Notes under the pieces: model-generated
Databases searched by the model: none
Told to the model about the DNA's origin: nothing
Seen by the model: the letters and a program-made list of their open reading frames with translations, nothing else
Part shown: positions 52,655 through 61,613 of the stretch, one piece after another
Layout of the letters: each line of letters starts with the position of its first letter
Numbering within the stretch: position 1 is the first letter of the stretch
Translations under genes and position numbers: made by a program
Assembly (NCBI RefSeq): GCF_002887815.1
Contig: NZ_PDHO01000005.1
Coordinates: 62,001-126,000 of the forward strand
Direction of reading: 5' to 3'
Length of the DNA: 64,000 nucleotides
Source of the DNA: Mycobacterium sp. ENV421
GTDB taxonomy: Bacteria > Actinomycetota > Actinomycetes > Mycobacteriales > Mycobacteriaceae

Positions 52655-55099
52655 GTGAGTTCTGCACGGCCGACACGATCGGGGGCCCGCGTGAGAGGGC
52701 TGAGGGCGAAGCAGACGATTGCCTTGAGCATCTGTTTCGTGGTGTGTGTCATCGCGTTGGCCGTCGTGGGACGGCTGAGCGGGTTGGGCATGTCGCTGGC
52801 GTCTGTTGCCGACAACACGATGACCTCCCTGGCGGCCGTCGCGATGGTGGCCGCGATCATCACCGCGCGGACGTGTCGTGGCCGGGTGCGAATCGCCTGG
52901 GCCGCCATGGCAATAGGGCTCGGTTCGTTCACCCTCGGTGCGGTTATGTGGCTCGTCTACCGACTCGTCGATGTGGAGGACCCGTACCCGTCGGTGGCCG
53001 ACGCCGCCTACTTGGCGTTGCCGATAGCCACCGCGATCGCGTTGTTGTTGCTGTCCTCGGGTTTCAGTCGTACCTCGCGGACGCGGTTGGTCCTCGATGC
53101 GCTCGTGGTCGCCGGATCCTTCGCGATCGTCGGGTGGGTCGCCGTGCTGGGTCAGGTCTGGAAGTCCGCGCCCGACGACCGGTTGAAAGTGGCGGTGTCG
53201 GCCGGTTACCCGGTGCTGGATGCGGCAGTCCTCACCATCGGCTTTTTGGTGGTGGCCCGTGCGCACGGTGGTCAGCGCCGGACCCTGGCGCTGCTGACGG
53301 CGGGCATGGCGGGTATCGCGATCTCCGACGGCGCATTCGTCTACCTCAGCGCAACCCAACAGCCGACCGATACGGCGCTGCTGTACCTCGGTTGGCTGAT
53401 CGGGCTGGTCCTGTTCATCGGGGCGGCCGTGACCGGACACGGGTTCGCTCACCGGGAATTGATTGCTGCACAGCCTGTTTCGTGGACATCGGTCTGGTTG
53501 CCCTTTGTGCCGGTAATACTGGCCAGTGCGGCGGTGTTCACCCAATCGCCAGCAGACCTCAAGGCGGGGCCCATACCGGTGATCGGGCTCATGCTGTTGC
53601 TCGCGTTCAGCGCTCGCCAGCTGCTGGTGATGAGCGAGAACCGCAGCTTGCTGGCGACGGTCGCAGACCAGGCCCTGCGTGACCCGCTCACCGGCGTCGG
53701 CAACCGTATCGTCTTCCGGGACCGACTGAGTCACGCGATGCAGATACGCCAGCGCGACGGACTCTCGATCGGGGTTCTCGTCATGGATCTCGACGATTTC
53801 AAGGTCGTCAACGACACCCTGGGCCACCCGGTCGGTGACGAACTGCTGAGCCTGGTCGCCGAACGCATCGTCGCCAGCGTGCGGGCCGGTGACACGGTGG
53901 CGCGCCTCGGCGGTGACGAGTTCGCGGTGTTGATCGAGGGCCGGGTGGACAAGTCGCAACTGGTCGCCCATCGGGTCGTCGAGGCCTTCGACGAGCCGTT
54001 CATCGTCGACGGACAGGATTTGCTGATCCGGCCCAGCATCGGGCTGGCGGTCGCCGAACGGAACGAACCCGATCTTCTGCCCAAGGATCTGCTCAAGCGG
54101 GCCGACATCGCGATGTACTCGGCGAAGCGGTCCCGCACCGGCGGCGTGCACCCGTTCAACGCGGAAATGCTGCTGGCTGAGACATCCGACGGCGACGTGT
54201 TCGCCAGCGGGCCGATGCCGGCATCCCGCAGCGGCGCCAGCACCGTCCGGTTGCTCGGCGAGCTGCGTCAGGCCATCGATCAATTCGAGCTGACGCTGGT
54301 GTACCAGCCGAAGTTCGATTTGAATACCGCGTCGATTATGGGGGTGGAGGCCCTGGTGCGCTGGCCGCACCCCAAGCGTGGCCTGCTCTCGCCCGATGAG
54401 TTTCTTCCACTGGTCCGCCGCTATGGGCTGATGGGATCGATCACGGATCTGGTGGTGAACCAGGCGCTCGATGATGTCGTGTGCTGGCGCGAAGACTCCC
54501 TCGAGGTTCCGATCGCGGTCAACATGTTCGCACCGTCAATGGCTGATTTACGCTTGCCCGGCAAGTTCGCCAGGGCGCTGTCCGATCGCGACTTGAGTCC
54601 GTCGCAGTTGACCGTCGAGATCACCGAGGACCTGTTCCTCGATCACATGGAACGCACCAAGACGGTGTTGAATCAGTTGCAGGAGTTCGGGATTCGAATC
54701 GCAATTGACGATTTCGGCAGCGGTTATTCGGCGTTGTCCTATATGCGCGACCTCACCGTCGACGAAGTCAAGCTCGACCGCAACTTCATCGCGCCGATCC
54801 CTGCCGATCAACGGGCATCCGCAGTGGTGCGGGCAGTCATCAACCTGGCCAATGAACTCGGCCTCACCACGGTCGCCGAAGGAATCGAGACCGCCACCAC
54901 TGCCGAGTGGTTGCGTGAACACGGCTGCAGCATCGGCCAGGGCTACTACTTCAGTCCGCCACTGACGGCCGACAAGCTGCGCGACATCCTGAAGAAGTGT
55001 GACCGCGACGCCACCTGCCGGGCTTCGGGTTGTTCACTGCGATACGGCAGCTGCCACTGGTCAGAGTCCGATGTGCCCCACATCGAGCTGATGCGGTAG
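52655..55099 (+). CDS. Membrane GGDEF-EAL c-di-GMP protein, copy 1
   Basis: 814 residues. About ten hydrophobic segments fill residues 20-325, with the motif DPYPSVADAAYLALP in the first half. The diguanylate cyclase domain (about 340-510) has an intact RLGGDEFAVL and an inhibitory I-site RAGD five residues before it. The EAL phosphodiesterase domain (about 530-780) has VEALVRW, the Asn in NMFAPS, VEITEDLF, IDDFGSGYSAL, VKLDRNF, VAEGIE and GQGYYFS, so both activities look possible. A cysteine-rich tail (C-x5-C-x4-C-x6-C, about 781-800) is unique to this copy. The GTG at 52655 is the likely start, with GTG 52649 and 52691 as alternatives. It follows hemQ by 58 nt. Confidence 0.88.
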   Translation: MSSARPTRSGARVRGLRAKQTIALSICFVVCVIALAVVGRLSGLGMSLASVADNTMTSLAAVAMVAAIITARTCRGRVRIAWAAMAIGLGSFTLGAVMWLVYRLVDVEDPYPSVADAAYLALPIATAIALLLLSSGFSRTSRTRLVLDALVVAGSFAIVGWVAVLGQVWKSAPDDRLKVAVSAGYPVLDAAVLTIGFLVVARAHGGQRRTLALLTAGMAGIAISDGAFVYLSATQQPTDTALLYLGWLIGLVLFIGAAVTGHGFAHRELIAAQPVSWTSVWLPFVPVILASAAVFTQSPADLKAGPIPVIGLMLLLAFSARQLLVMSENRSLLATVADQALRDPLTGVGNRIVFRDRLSHAMQIRQRDGLSIGVLVMDLDDFKVVNDTLGHPVGDELLSLVAERIVASVRAGDTVARLGGDEFAVLIEGRVDKSQLVAHRVVEAFDEPFIVDGQDLLIRPSIGLAVAERNEPDLLPKDLLKRADIAMYSAKRSRTGGVHPFNAEMLLAETSDGDVFASGPMPASRSGASTVRLLGELRQAIDQFELTLVYQPKFDLNTASIMGVEALVRWPHPKRGLLSPDEFLPLVRRYGLMGSITDLVVNQALDDVVCWREDSLEVPIAVNMFAPSMADLRLPGKFARALSDRDLSPSQLTVEITEDLFLDHMERTKTVLNQLQEFGIRIAIDDFGSGYSALSYMRDLTVDEVKLDRNFIAPIPADQRASAVVRAVINLANELGLTTVAEGIETATTAEWLREHGCSIGQGYYFSPPLTADKLRDILKKCDRDATCRASGCSLRYGSCHWSESDVPHIELMR

Positions 55100-55155
55100 G
55101 TATGCTGGCGCCGGCCGTCATATGGTGCCGGCGGCACACGGGGGAGGGTGCCACG

Positions 55156-57483
55156 ATGCCCAAAGCTTCTCGCGTCGCGGTCGGGGCCGTTGTGGTGTTT
55201 GTCGTGTTCGTCGTGGTCATCCTGAGCGGCTGGCTACATGGCCCGACATTGACCGTCGTCGACGATTTCGCGCTTCTGGCGCTGGCGATCCCGGCGGTCA
55301 CGTTCTCCGCCCTGGCGGCGCGGTCGCTGTGGGGACGTCGGCGGTTGGCGTGGGCATCGATGACTGTCGGCTTGCTGGGATGGACTGTGGGCGAGGCGAT
55401 CTGGACCTTCTACGAGGTCCATCTGCATCAGCCGCCATTCCCGTCGATCGCCGATGTGGCGTTCCTGGTGATGCCGGTGGGCGCCTGTGCCGCCCTGCTG
55501 CTGCTTCCCGCTGAGGACACCAGCCAGTCGCGAGCTCGGTTGTTCCTCGACGGTGTGATCATGGCCGGCTCGCTGTTCCTGGTGAGTTGGGTGACGATTC
55601 TGCAGCCGCTCTATCAGTCCTACACGTCGGACCAGCTCGGCTTCGTCATCTCGTTGGCATATCCGTTGTCCGACATCATCATCCTCACGGTGGCCGGCGT
55701 GGCGCTGGTCAGGTCGAGCGGCCAGCACCGGTTGTCATTGACCCTGCTGACGGCTGGCTTGACCTGTTTCGCGTTGGCGGACAGCGGTTTTGCGTATCTC
55801 TCGGCGACGGGCTCCTACAGTTCTGGCAGCGTCATCGACATCGGCTGGGCGGCGGGCCTGCTGTTCATCAGCGTTGCGGCGTCCGCGGCCCATGAAAGTA
55901 AACGCAAGCGGCGCAACTCGTTCGTACTGCCGGGCTGGGCATCGGTGTGGCTGCCGTACACGCCTTTGTTGGTCGCCGGGGTGGTGGCCGCGGCGCAACC
56001 GGTCCCGGATCTGAAATCTCGGCCGGTGTTGATCGTGGCAAGCATTCTGGTGGTGACCGTTCTGGGCCGTCAGTTCCTCGCAGTGAAGGAGAATCGTATG
56101 CTGGTGGCCACGGTCGCCGACCAGGCGCTGCACGACCCACTCACCGGGCTGGCCAATCGCGCGTTGTTCAGCTACCGCCTCGGCCACGCGATGCACCTCC
56201 ATGAGCGGGAAGGTCTTTCGCTCGCGGTCCTGGCCGTGGACCTCAACGAGTTCAAGCTCGTCAACGACCACCTCGGCCATCTGGTGGGTGACGACCTGCT
56301 GGTGGGCGTCGCGCAGCGGCTGCGTCGCTGCGTCCGGCCGGGTGACACGGTGGCCCGGCTCGGTGGCGACGAGTTCTCGATCCTCGTCGAGGGGGGCAAC
56401 GACGTCGCAGAGCTGGTCGGCAACCGGGTCGTCGAGGCCTTCGAGGAGCCGTTCGTCCTCAGCGGCCACGAGCTGTTGATGCGCCCGAGTGTCGGACTCG
56501 CACTTGCTGAGTCGGACGAGCCGGATCTGACCGCCGACGAGTTGCTGCACCGGGCTGACACCGCGATGTACTCCGCCAAGCGGTCACGAGCTCGGGTGGT
56601 GCAGACCTACTCCCCGGAGATGCAGTTGCTGACCGAAGCGGACGACGAGAGGCTGTTCGGTCCGGCGGCCCCGTCTTCCGGACTGGGGGCAGCCGGGGCG
56701 ATCCAGTTGCTGGGCAGACTCCGGGTAGCGATCGACGAGGCGGCACTCACGCTGGTCTATCAGCCGAAGTTCGATCTGAAGACCGGGCTGATCGTCGGGG
56801 TCGAGGCCCTTCTGCGCTGGCCGCAGCCAGACGGCTCCGTATTGGCGCCCGAGGCGTTCCTGCCGCTGGTGCGACGGCACGGGCTCATGGGGTCGGTCAC
56901 CCAGATGGTCATCGGCCAGGCCCTTGACGACGCAGTGGTCTGGCATCGGGCCGGCGCCGATATTCCGGTGGCGGTCAATCTGTTCGCGCCGTCGATGGCG
57001 AACGTCGGCCTGCCTGCCACGATCGCCAAGGCACTTGCCGATCACCACTTGCCGCCGTCGGCCTTGGCGGTGGAGATCACCGAAGAACTCTTCCTGGACA
57101 GCACCGAGCGGACCCGTCTTGTCTTGAATGAATTGCGGCGCAGTGGAATTCGGATAGCCATCGATGACTTCGGCAGTGGATACTCGGCGCTGTCTTACTT
57201 GCGGGATCTGCCGATCGACGAAGTGAAGTTGGACCGCAGCTTCATTGCACCGATTTCGGCCGACGAACGCGCCGCGGCGGTGGTGCGTGCGGTCGTCGAC
57301 CTTGCCCATGTGCTGGACCTGTCGGTGGTGGTGGAGGGTGTCGAGGACGCCGAAACCGCGGCGATGGTGAAGGCTTGTGGCTGTGACGTCGGGCAGGGCT
57401 TCTACTACAGCCCGCCACTGTCGCCGGAGGGATTGCTGGCGGCGGCGAAGCCGTGGCTGCGCGTGGCTCATCCGATGTCCTGA
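55156..57483 (+). CDS. Membrane GGDEF-EAL c-di-GMP protein, copy 2
   Basis: 775 residues with the same plan as its neighbours: a membrane sensor of about ten helices (residues 8-310) carrying PPFPSIADVAFLVMP, a GGDEF domain with RLGGDEFSIL and I-site RPGD, and an EAL domain with VEALLRW, NLFAPSM, VEITEELF, IDDFGSGYSAL, VKLDRSF, VVEGVE and GQGFYYS. All residues known to bind magnesium and substrate in active EAL enzymes are present. The ATG at 55156 has GGGGGAGGG upstream; in-frame extension to 55030 would start inside the previous gene. 56 nt separate it from copy 1. The input signal is unknown. Confidence 0.9.
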   Translation: MPKASRVAVGAVVVFVVFVVVILSGWLHGPTLTVVDDFALLALAIPAVTFSALAARSLWGRRRLAWASMTVGLLGWTVGEAIWTFYEVHLHQPPFPSIADVAFLVMPVGACAALLLLPAEDTSQSRARLFLDGVIMAGSLFLVSWVTILQPLYQSYTSDQLGFVISLAYPLSDIIILTVAGVALVRSSGQHRLSLTLLTAGLTCFALADSGFAYLSATGSYSSGSVIDIGWAAGLLFISVAASAAHESKRKRRNSFVLPGWASVWLPYTPLLVAGVVAAAQPVPDLKSRPVLIVASILVVTVLGRQFLAVKENRMLVATVADQALHDPLTGLANRALFSYRLGHAMHLHEREGLSLAVLAVDLNEFKLVNDHLGHLVGDDLLVGVAQRLRRCVRPGDTVARLGGDEFSILVEGGNDVAELVGNRVVEAFEEPFVLSGHELLMRPSVGLALAESDEPDLTADELLHRADTAMYSAKRSRARVVQTYSPEMQLLTEADDERLFGPAAPSSGLGAAGAIQLLGRLRVAIDEAALTLVYQPKFDLKTGLIVGVEALLRWPQPDGSVLAPEAFLPLVRRHGLMGSVTQMVIGQALDDAVVWHRAGADIPVAVNLFAPSMANVGLPATIAKALADHHLPPSALAVEITEELFLDSTERTRLVLNELRRSGIRIAIDDFGSGYSALSYLRDLPIDEVKLDRSFIAPISADERAAAVVRAVVDLAHVLDLSVVVEGVEDAETAAMVKACGCDVGQGFYYSPPLSPEGLLAAAKPWLRVAHPMS

Positions 57484-57561
57484 GGTTCGTTGCCCAAAGT
57501 GACGGCCATGGTTTGCTACCGTAAGTCCTGAATTCATCCGATCCTTCGCGACGCTGGGGGC

Positions 57562-59913
57562 ATGTTGGTCGGGGTGCACGGAATTGCCAGGCCGCCCCTT
57601 GTCCTGAGCCTTGGTGTAAGCATCGTGGCTCTTGTTGCCCTGGGGCTCTGGCGATTTCCGAGCCCTTCGGCCGTCACTGCTCTCAAACTGGCGCTGACAT
57701 TCACCGCCGTGGTGGCTACCGCCGCCGCGGTCCGAACGGCGAGCTCGACGGCCGAGCATGTCCGTGCGGCATGGTGGGCGCTGGCAGCGGGCCTCGGTGC
57801 GTTTGCCCTCGGAATGGGCATGCGAACCTGGGTGGCGTTGTCCGGTCGCAACATCGCGTTCTTCGCCGGTGCGGACATGGTGCGGGTGGTGCTGCCCGCC
57901 GGAGCGTGCGCTGCTCTGCTGTTGTTGGTGCCGACCAGCCTGAGCAGGATGTCGCGTCTGCGGTTTCTGCTCGACGGTGTCGTGGTCGCGAGCTCGCTCG
58001 TGCTGATGGTGTGGGCCGGGGCGCTCGACGACATTCACCGCAGTCGCATCGCGGAATCCATACCCCTCACCGCGTCGATGGCCTACCCGATGCTCGACGC
58101 GGTGACGATGACGGTTGCCTTGTTGGTATTGCTGGCCGCGCAACCTGATCAGCGCCTGACGATAGGCCTGGTTGCGCTGGCGAGCCTCGTCCTGGCCCTC
58201 TCCAACGATGCCATCGTGTATCTCTTTGCAGCGCAGAAGGCTTCACAGATTCCGGTGGTCATGGTCGGCTGGCTCGGCGCCTTGATGCTGTACATCGCAG
58301 CAGCCGTCTCGGGAAGGTCGCGCACCTACGGCCACGCTGCCCAGGCCACGTTGCCGTCGCGGGCTGCGGTGTTCCTGCCGTTCGTCCCGGTGGCCGCGGC
58401 GGCGGTGGTGATGATGTTCACCGAAGTCTCGAAACCGGTGCTGCGAGGACCGTTGATGGTTGCGGGAGCGTTATTGATTGCGGCGTTTCTGGCCAGGCAG
58501 CTGATCGTGGTGGGCGAGAACCGAAGTTTGTTCGCGGCAGTCTCGCAGCAGGCGCTTCGGGATCCGCTGACAGGTCTGGCAAACCGCGCTGTCTTCCACG
58601 ACCGGGTCTCTCACGCGATGCAGTTGAGCCAGCGCGACGGAGTATCGGTGGGCATCATGGTGCTCGACGTCGACGAATTCAAGATGGTCAACGACACGTT
58701 CGGCCATCACGCCGGCGACGAACTACTCAACCTCGTGGGCTTGCGGATCCTCACCGTCGTCCGGACCGGTGACACCGTGGCCCGCGTCGGCGGTGATGAG
58801 TTCGCGGTTCTCATCGAGGGCCGCGAGGACCATTCACACGTCATCGCCCACCGAGTCGCCGAGTCGTTCGACCTCCCGTTTGCCGTGGACGGGCAGGAGC
58901 TGATGGTCCGGGCCAGCGTCGGCCTTGCGGTAGCTGACAACGATGATCCGGAAGTCAGTGCAGCGGAGCTGCTGAAGCGGTCGGACATTGCGCTGGACGC
59001 GGCCAAGACGTCCCGCGTCGCGGGAGTGCACACGTTCACCGCCGAGATGGAGGCCGACTTCTTCGCCGCCGGCGTCGCGCCGCCTGTACCGCGAAGCGAC
59101 GCCACCGGCGCCCGTGGCTCTGCGGTCCGGCTGCTCGGTGAGCTGCGGCGAGCGATCGACCAGGGTCAGCTCACTTTGGTCTATCAGCCCAAGCTTGACC
59201 TCCGCACGTCCGACATCGTTGCGGCGGAGGCGTTGGTGCGCTGGCCGCATCCCGAGCGCGGGGTGCTCAGTCCTGACGCGTTCCTGCCACTGGTTCGTCG
59301 GCATGGGCTGATGGGAGCCGTCACCGACCATGTGGTGAGGCGAGCCCTTGACGACGCTCGGGTCTGGCACGATGCGGGGTTCGCCATTCCGGTCGCGGTG
59401 AACGTGTCCGCGCCGTCGCTGGGCACCACCCGGCTGGCCACAACCGTGTCAGATGCGCTGCGAGAGCGTGGACTTGCCGCGTCCGCTCTGATCGTCGAGA
59501 TCACCGAGGATGTGGTGTTGGAGGGCCTGGAGCACGCCACCCGCGTCTTGCGCGACCTTCGCGCCAAGGGGGTCCAGATCGCCGTCGACGACTTCGGCAC
59601 TGGCTACTCGGCACTGTCGTATCTACGCGATCTGCCCATCGATCATGTCAAACTGGACCGTCGCTTCATCGCGCCGATCACGTCGGATCCCCGTGCGGGA
59701 GTGGTCGTTCGGGCGGTGATCAACCTCGCTCACGAACTGGGACTGGCCACCGTCGCGGAAGGGATCGAGGACGCCGAAACGCTGGCGCAGTTACGCGAAT
59801 ACGGGTGCGATGTCGGGCAGGGCTATTACTTCAGTCCGCCGGTGCCGTTCGAACGGCTGCTCGCGATGCTCGCTAAGCCTCCGTGGGCACCAGTGTCAGC
59901 GAAATCGAGTTGA
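57562..59913 (+). CDS. Membrane GGDEF-EAL c-di-GMP protein, copy 3
   Basis: 783 residues, the third tandem paralogue. The membrane region (about 10-320) is the most divergent: the PSxAD loop motif of copies 1 and 2 is replaced by NIAFFAGADMVRVVLP. The GGDEF domain keeps RVGGDEFAVL and I-site RTGD. The EAL domain keeps AEALVRW, NVSAPSL, VEITEDVV, VDDFGTGYSAL, VKLDRRF, VAEGIE and GQGYYFS. GGDEF position 'DIALDAAK' differs from the usual DxAMYxAK. The ATG at 57562 is 78 nt after copy 2. The last 41 nt overlap the 3' end of convergent msrB. Confidence 0.89.
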   Translation: MLVGVHGIARPPLVLSLGVSIVALVALGLWRFPSPSAVTALKLALTFTAVVATAAAVRTASSTAEHVRAAWWALAAGLGAFALGMGMRTWVALSGRNIAFFAGADMVRVVLPAGACAALLLLVPTSLSRMSRLRFLLDGVVVASSLVLMVWAGALDDIHRSRIAESIPLTASMAYPMLDAVTMTVALLVLLAAQPDQRLTIGLVALASLVLALSNDAIVYLFAAQKASQIPVVMVGWLGALMLYIAAAVSGRSRTYGHAAQATLPSRAAVFLPFVPVAAAAVVMMFTEVSKPVLRGPLMVAGALLIAAFLARQLIVVGENRSLFAAVSQQALRDPLTGLANRAVFHDRVSHAMQLSQRDGVSVGIMVLDVDEFKMVNDTFGHHAGDELLNLVGLRILTVVRTGDTVARVGGDEFAVLIEGREDHSHVIAHRVAESFDLPFAVDGQELMVRASVGLAVADNDDPEVSAAELLKRSDIALDAAKTSRVAGVHTFTAEMEADFFAAGVAPPVPRSDATGARGSAVRLLGELRRAIDQGQLTLVYQPKLDLRTSDIVAAEALVRWPHPERGVLSPDAFLPLVRRHGLMGAVTDHVVRRALDDARVWHDAGFAIPVAVNVSAPSLGTTRLATTVSDALRERGLAASALIVEITEDVVLEGLEHATRVLRDLRAKGVQIAVDDFGTGYSALSYLRDLPIDHVKLDRRFIAPITSDPRAGVVVRAVINLAHELGLATVAEGIEDAETLAQLREYGCDVGQGYYFSPPVPFERLLAMLAKPPWAPVSAKSS

Positions 59914-60292
59914 TGCAGTAGCGCTGGTCGGTCGGGGTCGGGTAGCCCTCACCGCTGAACACGTGACCGAGGTGGCTGTGGCAGTTCGCGCACAGGACTT
60001 CCACCCGGTGCATACCGAGGGTGTCGTCCGGACGCAGGATGACGGCTTCGGAATGCGACGGGTCGAAGAACGACGGCCAGCCGCAGTGCGATTCGAATTT
60101 CTCGGTGCTGCGGAACAATTCGGTGCCGCAGGCCCGGCAGGCGTAGATACCTTCGGTCTTGGTGTCGGTGTACTCGCCGGTGAACGGACGCTCGGTGCCG
60201 GCCTCGCGGAGCACGGCGTATTCAGCCGGGTTCAGCCGCTTGCGCCACTCGTCGTCGGTCAGTTCCAGCTTCGGGGCGGGAATGGAACTCAT
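59873..60292 (-). CDS. msrB: Peptide methionine-(R)-S-oxide reductase MsrB
   Basis: 139 residues, the full MsrB fold. Two CxxC pairs for structural zinc are seen (CRACGTELF and CANCHSHLGHVF); the catalytic cysteine is in RYCINSISL, and SHCGWPSFFDP is the substrate loop signature. It repairs R-methionine sulfoxide in proteins with thioredoxin. The ATG at 60292 overlaps the aftC stop (ATGA), so the genes are translationally coupled. The last 41 nt overlap the third GGDEF-EAL gene on the other strand. Confidence 0.96.
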   Translation of the reverse strand: MSSIPAPKLELTDDEWRKRLNPAEYAVLREAGTERPFTGEYTDTKTEGIYACRACGTELFRSTEKFESHCGWPSFFDPSHSEAVILRPDDTLGMHRVEVLCANCHSHLGHVFSGEGYPTPTDQRYCINSISLTLVPTEA

Positions 60293-61593
60293 GCGTTCAC
60301 GGTACCCGCGGCGGCGGCCCGGGGTTCGCGCATCCACGGCGGATCGATACCGTCGGCCAGCCGGTTCTCTGCCTTGGCGTCGGCGTAGCGGAAGTACAGC
60401 ACGCAGAACACCACGATCAGCATCAGCGACCAGCCGTAGGTGATCTTCATGTACTCCAGGAAGCGCCCCGTCGTCGGCCAGCGCCACATCAGCCAGCGGT
60501 CCATCGTCAGGAACCCGTAGGTGGCCAGCCAGGCCGGCCAGTTGCGCACCACCGAATTCGGCAGCACCACCGTCATCAGGAACGGGAACAGCATCATCGA
60601 GTAGTACCCCTGGGCCAGTGACAGCACCAGCCACGAGGCGATCAGCAGGACACCCGACGAGGTCAGCATCCAAAACAGCGGGTCGCGTTCGCGGTAGTAG
60701 CGGTGCAGCAGCCACAGGCTGGCCACCGCCAGCACCAGGAAGATCACCCGCAGCGCCACGATCAGCCACATCGGCAGGCCGTAGTACACGCCGTTGCCCA
60801 GCACTGAGCTGTTGAAGTAGTCGCGCGTCGAGAGGATGTAGGGCAGGGTGCGCCGGACGAAGTTCATCGGGTCGGCGACAAGCGGCCACGCCGCGACGTT
60901 GAACATCAGCGGCACCACGAACGCGGCCACGAGCACCCGCCACTGCCGGTTGAGCAGCGGCAGCAGGAGCAGCACGGCGAGCACCGGCTTGACCACCAGC
61001 GACAACCCGATCACCACACCCGCCAGCCACTGATGGCTGACCTTGCCGTCGAGCATCCAGCGGAAGAACAACACCTCGCAGAGCAGGATGCAGCCGTTGA
61101 CGTTGGTGAACACCAGCGTGTTGGTCACCGACTCGGTGCAGAACATGGCCAGCAGCAGCGCGGGCAGCGCCACCGAGGACAGCGGGAACCTGAACAGCCG
61201 AACCAGCAGGCAGGCTGCGATGATCATCGCCAGGGTGTTGAAGAACACGAACCAGTTGTGCGAGGCGAACACCGGAAGATAGCCGAACGGTGCCATCAGC
61301 AGGGTGCCGCCCGGCGGGTAGAGGTAGTGCGGGTCGACGTAGTCGAAGTGCTCGTTGTAGATGTCCAGGCCGCGCCGGAAGTTCGACACCGCGCGGTACA
61401 CCGGGCCGAAGTCGTCGGTGATGTAGCCGTTGGACGACAGCACGTAGCTGCGGTGGATGATCGACATGATCGCGATCGGCCACAGCACCGAACGCAGGAC
61501 CGCTGCGGTGGTGGGTGGGCTGGTCCGGGGGCGGAATGCGGCCAGCAGGCCGGATCGCGATGAGTCAGCTAGCGCCACGGTCGCACCGTACAC
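60289..61593 (-). CDS. aftC: Arabinofuranosyltransferase AftC (GT-C membrane enzyme)
   Basis: 434 residues, the length of M. tuberculosis AftC. About ten to twelve transmembrane helices are visible. The paired acidic residues of GT-C enzymes are in SNGYITDDFGPVYRAVSNF, followed by DIYNEHFDYVDPHYLYPPGG, and the C-terminal part SLAQGYYSMMLFPFLMTVVLPNS is strongly family-like. AftC adds alpha-1,3 arabinofuranose branches to arabinogalactan and lipoarabinomannan using decaprenyl-phosphoarabinose on the periplasmic side. The GTG at 61593 agrees with the M. tuberculosis start (VYGA); a GTG at 61578 with a TACGGT box 6 nt before it is an alternative. Operon with msrB and the secreted hydrolase. Confidence 0.93.
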   Translation of the reverse strand: MYGATVALADSSRSGLLAAFRPRTSPPTTAAVLRSVLWPIAIMSIIHRSYVLSSNGYITDDFGPVYRAVSNFRRGLDIYNEHFDYVDPHYLYPPGGTLLMAPFGYLPVFASHNWFVFFNTLAMIIAACLLVRLFRFPLSSVALPALLLAMFCTESVTNTLVFTNVNGCILLCEVLFFRWMLDGKVSHQWLAGVVIGLSLVVKPVLAVLLLLPLLNRQWRVLVAAFVVPLMFNVAAWPLVADPMNFVRRTLPYILSTRDYFNSSVLGNGVYYGLPMWLIVALRVIFLVLAVASLWLLHRYYRERDPLFWMLTSSGVLLIASWLVLSLAQGYYSMMLFPFLMTVVLPNSVVRNWPAWLATYGFLTMDRWLMWRWPTTGRFLEYMKITYGWSLMLIVVFCVLYFRYADAKAENRLADGIDPPWMREPRAAAAGTVNA

Positions 61594-61613
61594 CGGCCGG
61601 ACGGGTCAGATGC

